Origin: Rhabditophanes sp. KR3021
Lineage: Eukaryota; Nematoda; Chromadorea; Rhabditida; Alloionematidae
Length of the DNA stretch: 64,000 bases
Assembly: GCA_963281155.1 (NCBI GenBank)
Contig: CAUJLY010000002.1
Coordinates: 6,324,001 to 6,388,000 of the forward strand
Direction of reading: 5' to 3'
Shown: positions 1-11,484 of the stretch, piece by piece
Numbering within the stretch: the first letter of the stretch is position 1
Layout: every line of letters begins with the position of its first letter
The notes under the pieces: generated by a model
What the model was told of the DNA's origin: nothing
Database searches by the model: none
Seen by the model: the letters and a program-made list of their open reading frames with translations, nothing else
Program-made: the position numbers and the translations under genes

Positions 1-177
1 TTCACGTTCCCAAATTATCTTACTCTTATTCATTGACATAATCTCTTGCCCAAGGATGTTGTTGACTAAGGAAATACCAAGACCATGAAGGATAGATTCC
101 ATCTCTGAATCCATTTGAGCACTTTCATTCTTCTGAGAGGCATTGTCAGCAACTTGCAAATCAATCTTTGCCTTCCA
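1..177 (-). other. Coding-like open frame running off the left edge
   Basis: On the minus strand this stretch stays open from about position 177 to the window edge. It encodes a hydrophilic peptide rich in Asn, Ser, Gln and Met, with a segment reading MESILHGLGISLVNNILGQE. No start codon or convincing splice acceptor is visible at its upstream end, where the frame meets a stop. A second minus-strand frame (66-263) overlaps it and is open over the same bases, so the true frame is uncertain. It could be an exon of the membrane-protein gene at 298-528, or of a separate gene lying mostly to the left. No family is recognised. Confidence 0.3.
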
Positions 178-297
178 TTAAGGAACGATACACAATAAAA
201 ATGGTCGTAGTCGCGACTTGGCAAATAACTATTGTATTCATTCTTGGACATATCTAAAACCAAAATTAAGACTTCATTAAATTGTCATATTATCTTA

Positions 298-528
298 CTA
301 GTTAAGGCCGAATATTCTCCATTCAAATGATCTGTCGGTTGCAATGACATCATTCCATGTGGAAGGCTTCATTTGATTGGTATTGACCACGAAACAGTTC
401 CCAGAACCTTTTTGTTTGAATTGAATAGGCAAAGGAGTCGTATTACTGTACAAATAATTAGTTATGATGAGAAGGCCTAATGCCGATAAGGTAGCAAACA
501 ACAAAGCGTTTGCAATTGCGGAACTCAT
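298..528 (-). CDS. Small signal-anchor membrane protein, possibly the first exon of a larger gene
   Basis: Reads from the ATG at 528 to a stop at 298, 76 residues. The N-terminus has one long hydrophobic stretch (about residues 5-27, ANALLFATLSALGLLIITNY), then an NTT glycosylation sequon and a polar tail. This fits a type II membrane anchor or uncleaved signal. The stop lies next to a GTAAGAT donor and there is an acceptor about 46 bp further on, so the frame could be the first exon of a gene continuing toward position 1. Splicing at those sites still yields a stop at the junction. The product may therefore really be this short, or the downstream structure may be damaged. No family recognised. 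Confidence 0.4.
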   Translation of the reverse strand: MSSAIANALLFATLSALGLLIITNYLYSNTTPLPIQFKQKGSGNCFVVNTNQMKPSTWNDVIATDRSFEWRIFGLN

Positions 529-640
529 TTTCAAAAATAAAAAACAGTAAAACTAGCATTTACTCTTGAAAATCATTTAATTATTAAAAGAGGAATATAT
601 GATGTCGGTGATTTAGCTGTATCAGTTTCATTGGCTCATT

Positions 641-976
641 TTATGTGAATAATTTCTATAATCTTGGATGTTTTAAGGAATATAATGGAGATAAGATTAC
701 CTTCCAAGATACAATAACATGAGGAATAGTTAATTCAAGCGTAAAATCTGATGGAGCTAGTTTTAGATTTTCCTTGGTTTTAATAATATTTTTTATGAAA
801 TTTATGTATATTGCCTCAAAAAAAGCATATTCTTCCCACAAAATTGAAATGCAGCCTTTGTTTTTAATAAGTATTTTTTTGCTTTTATTAATTTCATTAC
901 CAATCGTGTATATAAAGCATAAATAATTATATTCTAATGACCATAATGTAATCAAAGTTTTAAAGATAATAGGCAT
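641..976 (-). CDS. Hypothetical 96-residue protein
   Basis: Starts at the ATG at 976, only 78 bp beyond the stop codon of the myosin V gene on the same strand. Exon 1 (701-976) ends Trp-Lys at a GTAATC donor. A 45-bp intron ends in ATTATAG at 656, and a 15-bp second exon closes with TAA at 641. The product is rich in Ile, Lys and Phe, with no signal peptide and no motif I recognise. It may be a downstream gene of a myosin V operon, or a chance open frame in the myosin 3' region. The clean intron argues for a gene; the AT-rich composition argues against it. Confidence 0.35.
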
Positions 977-1054
977 ATTAAAAAAATTACAAACAAATTA
1001 AAATCTTTATGCATAGGATAAATAAATATAATAATAAATTAATACAACTACCCA

Positions 1055-4000
1055 TCAAACCAACTTACACGCCTTTCCCAGTCTTAAGCAACTTGGCAAA
1101 GTGACACTTTTTAAATCAACATCAGAATAAACAAATTTAGATACATCCAAAGGCACTACAAAACCTCCTGGCATAATTGATTCTTTATTTCCATTTTCAC
1201 GTTTATTTAATTGAACTTCTAAAGCCACTAGGAAATCTGCGGACGGTTCTTCTTCTTCAAAGTCGATTGAAGGCGTATAATGCTTGAGGATGCTTAAAAT
1301 TTGTCTAGGTTTAAGGTCATCTGTCATCTCACCACTTAATGTATCAATATTACTTGTTGTTTTTTGAGATTGTAACAAATGACACGCTTGAATTAATGGA
1401 TTTAAATAATGAGAAAACTCGGCAAATTTGTTTGTTTTCAGCCATTGTTCCAATTCCACGACATTGTGTTTAATAACAAAAGCTTTTTCAAAAGTGCATA
1501 AATCTTTTCGGAACATCATATGATTCAGGGCTAGTGAGGATGACCATTGTATTAACTGGCAGAATATTTGCTTTATTAAGTCTTCATCGGCGGACATCGC
1601 TTTCAGGCTTGATACGATTGAGGTTAAATAGGTAAGTAGACCTGCTAACCCTTTGTCTCCCGAAGATGTTGATTTTGTTGCATCGTGCATTAGGATTGCT
1701 GGGACAATCTTTGGAATAAGAACCGGTTCGACGTGTTTTTTTAATAGGCATTGATATCCGCTTTCAATACGGGATTCCAATTGTTTTCTGAAAGCGTGGC
1801 CCTCAATTTTCTGTAAACGTTGCAGCATCTGTACCCCGGTATTCTTTTCAAACCATTCTTTTTTTGAATGTTTATTGTCTACAGAATATTGTCTCATCAA
1901 ATTAAGTAACTTCACAGAACTAGTAAGCCAGAACAACACGATTTCAAAAGAACTATTTTCACCCAACATTTCCTTAATTCCATCATCAACATGTGTGAAA
2001 CATTCTGTAAATCCACTCTCGTCACTATCCTTATCATACAATCTAAGAGCCCCAAATATAATATGTGCCGGTAATTTAGGCTCAATAACATTAAGAGCTG
2101 CATTCTTCAAACCATAGAGTAACTTGTTAACAAAGTTCTTCATATCTAATATTTGGACGTAACCTGTACGGGGTATAATTTCGTGGCAAAGCGGTTCTTC
2201 TAGGTTTGAATCTCTTCTTGATAATTTTAAACTAGCCAATTCAACTTCATCTTTCTTTATTTTTTCCTGTAATCTCAAGTTTTCAGCTACCAATTTGTTG
2301 ATATTAACTGTTGCATGATCTATAATTAGAATCAAACAATTAATTTAAAGTTCACCAAACTGTTTAATTTAAAGTACACCCAAGTTATTTAATTTTTCAG
2401 ATACCAAACACAGGTGGCAAACCCAATTTGTTAGAAATTAAAAAAACAAAAGCAAAAAAGGTACCATTTATGATTTTCACAGAGAAGATATATTAAAATG
2501 AGCATTTCCAATTTGTTATTGGGGGCGTAGTAGGTAAACAAATTTAACAATAGATAGGTAGTGTTGTGTGTGTAATTTAGATAAAAAATTAGAGAGATAG
2601 ATATTAAAAGAAGATTTAATCATATATTATTCTCTTCATATGATATTATGAAAAATTATATAAAAATAACGGGTGTGTGTAAGTGTGTTAGTGAATGAGG
2701 ATCCAATAACGTGTTCCCCAATCAAATGGAATCACAAGTTATCTACGACTGTTTTAGCAAAATAGTAAAAACCTTTTGTGACAGCCGTACCAATTACTCC
2801 TTTTAACTCACCATCATTATTTTCTTTGTTGTTCGTAGGCGAACCGATGTCATACTCTTCCTTATTCATAGTTGAATTTAGGTTCTTTCGAGAAGGAGTT
2901 TCACTGTTGGTGATATCGCTTCGAACACTTGGATGTCTGCTGAGGGAAGGTGATGAGCCAGAACCGAGCAAATCTGCATTAGACATCAACTGATCACGCA
3001 TATCTTCAATTTGTCTTTCGACATCTAACCTTTGAGAGCATTCTTCGACCAACTCCGAACGCAATTCTGCTCTTTCTCTCTTCAATCGGTCTATTTCGGC
3101 GTCTTTCTCCAAGAGTTGCTCTTGCAAGTTTCCGACTTTAGTCTTTTCTTTCTCAATGGCCTAAAACAAAATTTATTTCCCTTCCATTTTATAACTTACA
3201 ACTTGGAGCTCATCCTTATCCTTGACAGCAACTTGCAAAGTAGCGATGACAACATCTCTGCTATTAACCGTTTCTTCCATAGCAACCATTTCTAACTTAA
3301 GTGCATCATATCTTTTACGATAATCAAGGAGATCCCTAATTTCCAACTCCATCTTTTTCATTTCCTCTTTCATCGAGTCAATTTGCTTGTTTTCGCGCTT
3401 AACTACATGAACTTGTGAATTTGCGACGTCCAGCTTTTGTTGCAAAGTAAAGATCTTATTCTCCAAACCCTTGTTCAAATCTTGAAGATGACCAACTGAC
3501 TTTGCTTCAATCTTCAATTCCCTTAATCTTCTTTTAGCTAACCAGACTCTAACGCGACATTGAATTCGAACGATTCTCCTAATTCTCTTAGCATTAGCTT
3601 TTCTAACTAAGTAGCCTCTAGCATAACGTTGAATAGTAAGGACAGATCTATTATATCGCTGCTCGATAAATCTTCTTCTAACCACATTTCCGCGATAAAT
3701 AGATTGCAGCATGACCGCAGAACGTTTCAGATTTTGGAACATCTTCCTAGCAATGTAAGTTCTCCAAGTGGTTTGAATACACGTGGCTGCTCTTTCCATT
3801 TGAAGGTACTTGATGCGACGGAAGGCAAGGAAAGCTCTAAGAGAAGCCTGAATAATAAGCAAGGCACTTTTTCTGGCTTTGAATATTTTGTAAGCAAGGT
3901 ACCGTCTCCAACAACATTGGATTGTAAGAGCTGCCTCTGACATACGTTCATGCCTCAATCTTTCTAAAGTAGCGACTTGCCCAGTTCTGAAGAACATCTT

Positions 4001-6472
4001 CGTTTTACCAAGCGCAAACTTCTCAACTTCTAAATGCTTCCTGCAAGTTAAATCAGCAAATTGCTTGGCATTTGTCTTCCATAACTTCACATCGGCAGTG
4101 TAGAGAACTCTATATCTTCGGCTAAAATCTTCATAACCCATTCGAGAAGGATATCCGGCGGCAGATAATCTTACAGTTTCTAAAACCCCACAAGCTCTCA
4201 ACTGTTGGATACTTCTCATTGGTTCCATGTAGAACGATTCTTTGACATCATTAGGTTTAATACATCTTACGTAATGAGGTCTAGTGGCAGTAAGAACTGT
4301 GATAAGTTCTTTCAAAGATTCTCTAAATTTAAAGGAAACTGTCTTCTTTCTTTCATTACCAACGGCTGAATTCTTTGTAGCATCTAGTAAGATTTCGCGT
4401 ACAAATGCACACTTGGAAACTTTGACCACTTCTAGCAATTGTTCATTGATAGTATTTTTGTTTTTCTCAATAAATCCATCGACTTTGTATTGAACGTCAG
4501 CAGCAAAATGTTTGACAATAAAACTAGGGTCCGAAATTTTAGGCAAGCGGAAATTGTCATTCTTTGACACAATCTTGCAGTTAGACAAAGTTCGAAGCCA
4601 ATCTTCATCTGTCCCTCTTCCAATCTTGCATTGTTCATCGAGATAGTCGATGATTCCTGGTCTGTTTTCAATTAAGTCGATGCAAGGTTGATTGTCATAA
4701 AAGTCAATGCGAACCCATTCAATTCCTTCCTTCACGTACTCTTCTTGTTCTAATTTGAAGACATGCTGATTAAATTGCTGCTGCAACTTTTCATTTGCAT
4801 AGTTGATACAGAACTGCTCGAATGAATTGGTTTCAAATGTTTCAAACCCATAAATATCAAGCACACCAATAAATTTATGCACGAATTTTTTGCCCTTAAC
4901 AGGAGATTTCACTTTTTCCAGCCCATTTCTTTCAACAGACAAAGACAGGTTAATTTGATCAACGATCCAATTGAAAAGAGACGAGTACAATAATTTAGCT
5001 AGAGCATCTTTATTCACCAAAGCCTCAACCTTCGACAAAGGTTTCCTCATCACTTCCTTCCCACATCTAATTTCTCTAGCAGTCAACCAAAGTTTAAGTG
5101 AGTCACTATCCACAGCCAACAATTCATCGCACAGCTGTTGCAACAAATTCGTATCCTCTGCCAATTGACAAACTGAATCAGACACTTCATTGTACTGCAA
5201 ATTTCCCATCACCAGAACAGCTGCAAAGATCTTAAATAGTTTCCGTTGAACCTCCTCAGATATTCCCAACTTGGTTAGGGCATCTAAAGTTTCACCAAAA
5301 TCCTTTTTATCACAAATAGTGTCTACGTTAGCGCACTCTCCCCCATACAGATAATTGTAATCTTCAATATCATTGAGCCGCAAATTTTCTAAAAAAGGAT
5401 GATCTTTGGACTCACACATTTGATAAAAAATGTGATAATTTCTTTCGTCATTTGCTTGAAAAACAACACGAGATGTTTCCAGGAGGTAAGTCTGCATCTC
5501 AGCCCCAACTATTACACGTCTGTCAGAAAAATTGATCTTGATAAACTTTCCGAACCTTGAAGAGTTGTCATTGCGAATTGTTTTGGCATTTCCAATGGCT
5601 AGAATTGTATGATTAGTAAATAAACGAATAAAGATCAAGCATTTTTAATAATCAATAATATCTTAATTAGTAAATAAGTTATTTTATATTATTCAAAGAG
5701 GCTATTTAGGTAACAATAGTATTTTAGGAGTTTGTATTCTAATTTGAATTCTACTACAACCTATTTATGTGTCATCTTTGAGATCAAAATTAATAAAAAA
5801 CTTGCCTTCCATTATAGGATTGGTGGCCAGCACTTTCTTTTCAATGCCAGTTTCACCAGAAGTAGAATTGCCATTCCACGCAGAGGCCACAGTCGCCAAG
5901 TATCTCATAACAAACTTTGCAGACACAGTCTTTCCAGCCCCGGATTCTCCCGAAACAATAATGGACTGATTTTTGCCGTACTCGCACATATCGAAGTAAG
6001 CTTCTTCACTGATGGCATAGATATGTGGGTCGAGACCTTTGACTTGCTTTCCGACACCTCTGTATACTTGAATAACATCATCCCCATACAACGAGGAGCA
6101 ATCTGAGTAGGGATTGATTGCGACTAGGACGATTCCACAATACGTATAGATTGCAGACATTTTTTCGAACCGATAATTCAAGTTGTACAACACTCCAGGT
6201 TCGTGTAGATAAGAGAGGTTGGTGAGATCATTCTTGCCACGTAGAATGTCTGGATTCTTGAGGAAAGGTAGGCCATGCTTGGCAACGTCATATTCTATAA
6301 GTTCTCCATCCTCATCTACTAAGGCAGCTATTGGTTTTGAAAGGCACAATTTGTCAACCAATTTCCATGTCTTCCAAACCTTTTCATTATCTCTAATCCA
6401 AACAAGAGTGTCTTTTGTGTAATTTTCTATAGGAAAGCCATCGGCACGACCCAATGTAGTCATGCCGTCCAT
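1055..6472 (-). CDS. MYO5: Class V unconventional myosin heavy chain
   Basis: Four exons: 5806-6472, 3200-5598, 2812-3160 and 1055-2319, giving exactly 1,560 codons. This is an actin-based processive motor for vesicles and organelles. The motor head has the P-loop GESGAGKT at residues 175-182, the NPIME-AIGNAKT switch I region, the relay helix GVLDIYGFETFETNSFEQFC and the SH1 region around RLSAAGYPSRMGY. Six consecutive IQ motifs follow, the class V lever arm. A short coiled coil comes next, then a dilute/globular cargo-binding tail encoded by the last exon. The protein is shorter than vertebrate myosin Va, mainly in the coiled coil. Intron 1 uses a GC donor (ATGGAAG|GCAAGT); intron 3 is about 490 bp. 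The start at 6472 gives MDGMTTLGRAD; the Met three codons later is an alternative. Its last exon has a close paralogue in the next gene upstream. Confidence 0.95.
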
Positions 6473-9011
6473 TTTAGAATTGTTGATGGAAGAAATAATT
6501 ACGTTGAGTACAGATAATTAAGTATCTAATCTAAAAACAAATAAATCCTTAATTATTCGATCACATATGACGCACCAATGTAAACGCGATCATTTTTTAA
6601 TCTTGTAAAAGAGAAGTTTTGTGTATCCTAAATCAACAACACAACATCAGAATGAACTAGAATACACAGACCGATTTACAAAAAGTGAATTAGGACGTGA
6701 AAAATGGTGGCTGGCATTGACAATAAAGTTCAAATGACATTACAATCTTCTCCTTCCTTAGATCAATATTACAAAAGTAGTAGTAACTTTTGATTCATCA
6801 AGTTATCTATTCATATAAAAGTGAAATGTAAAAGAGAGTTGTACATATGTGTATCGAACTATTTATATACTACTAATAAATAGAACACACACTCACAACC
6901 CATCCAAATTATAATAGTAATTTTAAATGGTAATTTTGGGCTAAACTCAATCATCATTTGTGTTTAAATTTGAATAAGTTAGGGGAAATCAATTGGACCA
7001 GTGGCAAGGGAAAGTGTCTTGTACTATTGTTAACAAGACTCTACACCTTAAAAAATAAATCATTGAGTAAACAAATTTAGTTATGTTATATCAATGACTA
7101 GAGAACTTTCTTTTGGTTGGGTCGCGATACATTTAATAACAAATCATCATTTAAGTTTAGGGTGCTACAATACTAGTAGCGTCATCCCTTTTGGCCTACA
7201 AAAAAGGAAGCATGTCAAATAAAAGTTTGGATGGGAATGGGTTAAAGGGCTTCATATTACAAAAATTATAACATAATCTGAACCACTTTAACTCAAATCT
7301 GGCATTGTCTTTGTGCAAATAAAAGTTTATTACCAAACAATGATAAGGTTGTGAAAAGGTCAAGGAGAAGCATCTGCTTAAAAGACCAGAATCAAAAAGC
7401 TTGAATTTGTGTAAAATAAAAAATGGTATATCAATTTGATGATGTGGTAAAAAATTAATTAATTTAAAAAGAAAGGGTAGTGCATGACGTAATACCAAAC
7501 GACGATCAAGTAAGATACATTTTTAGGTGTGTATGCGTGTTAAATAACATTTTTAAGCTTGCAAATTTGCGGTGAATCATCATTTCGTATAAGGAGAATT
7601 TTTGATGCAATTAAATAAATATTTTAAGAATTGTAAAAAAAGTTGTATAATAGTATTGAATAGTCATAAATTTAGAGTCTAAATAGTTTGCTTTGTATAA
7701 AGAAAATTCAAAAGTGATAATATAAAATATTTGATGTTTTATATAATCTAGTTTTCGATTTGATCTAAACTAAGTTAAACGAACATGATACCTCTTTGAA
7801 AGTGGTGGTCCGTTTCATAAAAAGTTTGTCAAAAAGGTGTGTGTAATTGCAAGGATAGTAGATTTGTGTTGTTGATAAAGTTAATTAGTGATGATCTATT
7901 ATTTTTTGGGCAGAAGGATGGGGTATTTAATTTTTGTTGGTTCATGTAAAATAATGGTTGACATCTCTATAATTTGTTATTCGGATTGACAGAGTATTAA
8001 TTAATGTTAACTTTTCGATCATAATTGTAACAAAAAGACCAGACTAAAAATCAAGTTTTAATAGTAAGTTATTGGTACCTCTCTAGATATTTATTCATAT
8101 TAGAGTAGAAAAAGTGTTATTTCGGAGTATTTTATTTGTTTAGAGGTCCGAAGTTGCAAAACATTTAAAATACAGGAACTGAAAGTATACAAATAGTGTT
8201 AGATGCTTTTAGGAGTCAGAAGTGGTCAGCAAATAAAAATATTCCAAATAATATGTATAAAAAAGAGTAGTCAATAAATAAAATTGGCGCAAATTTATTG
8301 AGAATAACCTTTTTACCAAAGCAAATAGTGACTTCATGAGCGGCGAGATCGTCTTTGAAGTGGTAGTGGCAACAATTAAAGTTTCATATTTCTATGATAT
8401 CATTTCAAAGATATCACTAAATATTATGCACGAACTATCAAATAAATAAAGAGTAATGAATTATAACCACTACTGTCATAATTAAATACATTATTGCAAA
8501 AAGAATATGCATATCATTAAATATTATATAATTTCGACTATACAATCCCATATGCTTTTTAGTTTTATAATGCGATTTGATCAGTACCACAAAAAATGAA
8601 TCATATAAAATATGATGTGTTAATAACTTCTAAGCATATACGGGTAAACAAATGTAAATAATATAAATAAACTGGTGTTGTATCTAACTAAAGATGATCA
8701 AAAACTATTTAGAATTAAATTTATAAGGGTTTGAGCGTTTAGAAATAACTTGCATAAAAGTGATTTGCGATAGCAAATTCCGTAACAATCCAATGTTTGC
8801 ATAGTTAAATATTTTTTTATATTTTTTAACATCTCCTTTTATTTGGTTAGTGGCATTTGAGTAAAGGTACTATCCTTTCTCACAAAATTTAAAACGCAAT
8901 CATTTAAAATTCCATATCTTTATTGGACCTGTTTTATTATTGTATAGAACCACACAAAATTAATACATAAATAAACTTTTATTCAAATAAATTAACATAC
9001 TCCACTACCCT
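6473..9011. other. Intergenic region between the two myosin-V-related genes
   Basis: About 2.5 kb, very AT-rich, between the 5' end of the myosin V gene and the 3' end of the tail-only gene, both on the minus strand. It must hold the promoter of the myosin V gene. I saw no RNA gene, no clear repeat and no remnant of a motor domain. A 100-codon minus-strand open frame at 7196-7498 is Phe/Leu-rich, lacks splice context and looks accidental. Confidence 0.6.
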
Positions 9012-10398
9012 TCAAATCAATCTACAAGCCTTTCCCAACCTCAAACAACCGGGTAAAGAAATGGTTTCCAAGTTAACATTGGAATAAATGAATTTGGATA
9101 AATCCAAGGGTATAACATAAGTTCCTGCCATAACCAACTCTTTGTTGCCGTCTTCGCGTTTATTCAATTCAGTTTCCAAAGCTTCCAGGAAATCTTCAGA
9201 TGGCTCTTCTTCTTCAAAGTCAATGGAAGGTGTATAATGTTTGAGGATACTTATAATTTGCTTTGGTTTAAGGTCATCTGTCATTTCACCACTTAAAGTT
9301 TCTATATTATTTGGAGTTTTTTGAGATTGTAGCAAATGGCACGCCTGAATTAACGGGTTCAGAAAGACACAAAACTCCCCAAATTTATTTGTTTTCAGCC
9401 AATCCTCCAACTCCACAACATTATGTTTAATAACAACAGCCTTCTCAAAAGTACACAAATCCTTTCGAAACATCATTTGATTCAAAGCTAATGAAGATAA
9501 CCATTGTGTTAATTGACAAAATATTTGCTTGATTAAGTCTTCATCGGCCGACATGCTTTTGAGACTGGATATAATTGACGTCATGTAGTTAAGTAGACTC
9601 GCTAATCCTTTATCTTCGAATGAATTTGATTTAGTCGCATCATGCATAAGGATTGCTGGCACGATTTTTGGAATTAGAACGGGTTCTACGTGTTTCTTTA
9701 ATAAACATTGATAGCCACTCTCAATTCGAGCCTCTAACTGCCTTCTAAAAGATTCTCCATCAACTTTTTGCAAACGTTGAATCTTCTGAACATCCGTATT
9801 CTTCTCAAACCATTCCTCCTTCACATTTTCATCTTCAGTCGAATATTGCCTTAACAAATTAAGCAACTTCAACGAACTAGTCAACCAAAACAACACAATC
9901 TCAAACGAACTTTCTTCGCTCAACATTTCTTTAATTGCATCATGGATTTGACTAAAACATTCCGTAAATCCAACTTCATCATTCTCTTTATCATATAATC
10001 TTAGGGCACCAAAAATAATATGTGCTGGTAGATTAGGTTCAATTACGGTGATGGCAGCGCTTTTCAAGCCGTATACTAATCTGTTGACAAATTCATTTAT
10101 GTCCAGGATTTTTACAAAACCTGTGTGGGAGGTCAATTGATGGGAGAATGAGTTTTTTTTGGATAAATTTATCTTGGATAAATCTTCGCATTGTTCGGTT
10201 ATTCTTTCTTGTGACATTAAGCTGATTGATGAGGTGTTTGTAGATTGGTCTCCTTGACAATTCTAAAAAATAAGTATCAATTAGTAACAAAATAATCAAA
10301 TTTACATCATCCCCAAAAAGATCATCATCCGGCGCGAAGGCCAATTGATAAAAGTCCGGACTCTGGACAGAAGACGACGTTCTACGACCATTATTCAT
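9012..10398 (-). CDS. Free-standing myosin-V cargo-binding (dilute) tail protein
   Basis: Two exons, 10306-10398 and 9012-10262, phase 0, 447 residues. Residues 1 to about 70 are a polar leader (MNNGRRTSSSVQSPDFYQLA, then an acidic DDDLFGDD). The remainder is a full dilute/globular tail domain, colinear to the last residue with the tail of the neighbouring myosin V. By eye well over two thirds of positions are identical, with shared blocks such as HVEPVLIPKIVPAILMHDAT and TLSGEMTDDLKP. There is no motor, IQ motif or long coiled coil, and none is encoded upstream for 1 kb. The frame is intact and the differences are spread as conservative changes, so it looks like a functional gene born by partial duplication. 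Such a protein could compete for or adapt myosin-V cargoes (inference). An in-frame upstream ATG at 10422 is an alternative start. Confidence 0.9.
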
Positions 10399-11484
10399 CG
10401 TTAGCAAAAATATATTAACCACTGGGTGACTTGAAAAAGGCTAAAGCAAACAAAGTTTAGTAATGGATATATAAATATTATGAATGGTGGTACCAGCAAA
10501 CGTAAAATCAATATAGTGCATTAAATTTAGCCTAAGACAAATATACATTTTTGACTTTTAACAAATAACCATGAAATATCTGCATAATCAGTGGATATAA
10601 AGTTAAAGACAATAGTAGACTATGTTTGATGGAGGGTGCGAACAGTTCTTTTATGAGATACTGCTACTGCCTTTTAAATTTAATAGTTACACCTGCGCAC
10701 CTACTATATCTTAACCAGGCAAAAGCGAAGATAAAAGGAATGGTGGAAGTAGTAGGATGCGGCGGGGGTACTCGCAAAAAGTGTTTTATTATTGTATGAA
10801 CAAGAATATAAATATGATCATAAATAAATACACATTCTATTGATGGATGACAGTTGTGGTGCTGAATATGTAATTTAATGGTGTGCATATATGCACTTAC
10901 ACAAAAACTAAATTTATTTTTTCCGGCTTTTACCTAAGTAGTCAGAACCAATAATTTAGATTCATTTGAGCGTGGCATTAAAAAATGTGCAACCAAATAA
11001 GTCTATCCACAACAACAATCGAATAAGTATAGACACATGAGGGCCAAATATCTAAAAAGTGGTTGTAGTAGTCCGAAAGACAAATAAAATGAAATACACT
11101 GTACATTTTGCAATTCAGCCAACAAAACAGAATAATAAAGTGTGGTATACAAGAAGAGCCATCATGTCTTTTGGGAATTAATGAAATAATGACGTAATTT
11201 GGTATCTCTTTGATAACCCTTTTTGATATTCAAATTACTTATTTAAAAATGAATTCACACTTTATATTTGAGATAATTAGTCAGATATTTGATAAATCTA
11301 ACAATTTGCCATTATAACTAATGGCTTCTTTTGAATGATTAACTAGGCATAATTACAAAGATACATTTTGCCTTTTTGTTTACGTTTCTTCAGTCACAAT
11401 TTCAAATCATAATCATCTCCAAAGGAAGTTATTGGTACCAAGCACCATCTCCGTATACCATTATAAACAACCAAATCATTCACT
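10399..11484. other. Divergent intergenic region
   Basis: About 1.1 kb between the divergent starts of the tail-only myosin gene (minus) and RFT1 (plus), expected to contain both promoters. A 74-codon minus-strand frame at 10664-10888 is His/Ile-rich with no family similarity and is not called. No repeat or RNA gene was seen. Confidence 0.55.

Noticed and set aside
1875..2117. Plus-strand frame inside the myosin V tail exon
   Set aside because: Mirror of a strongly conserved coding exon on the other strand.
7196..7498. 100-codon minus-strand open frame
   Set aside because: Phe/Leu-rich translation of AT-rich DNA, no motif, no splice or start context, lies in an intergenic region.
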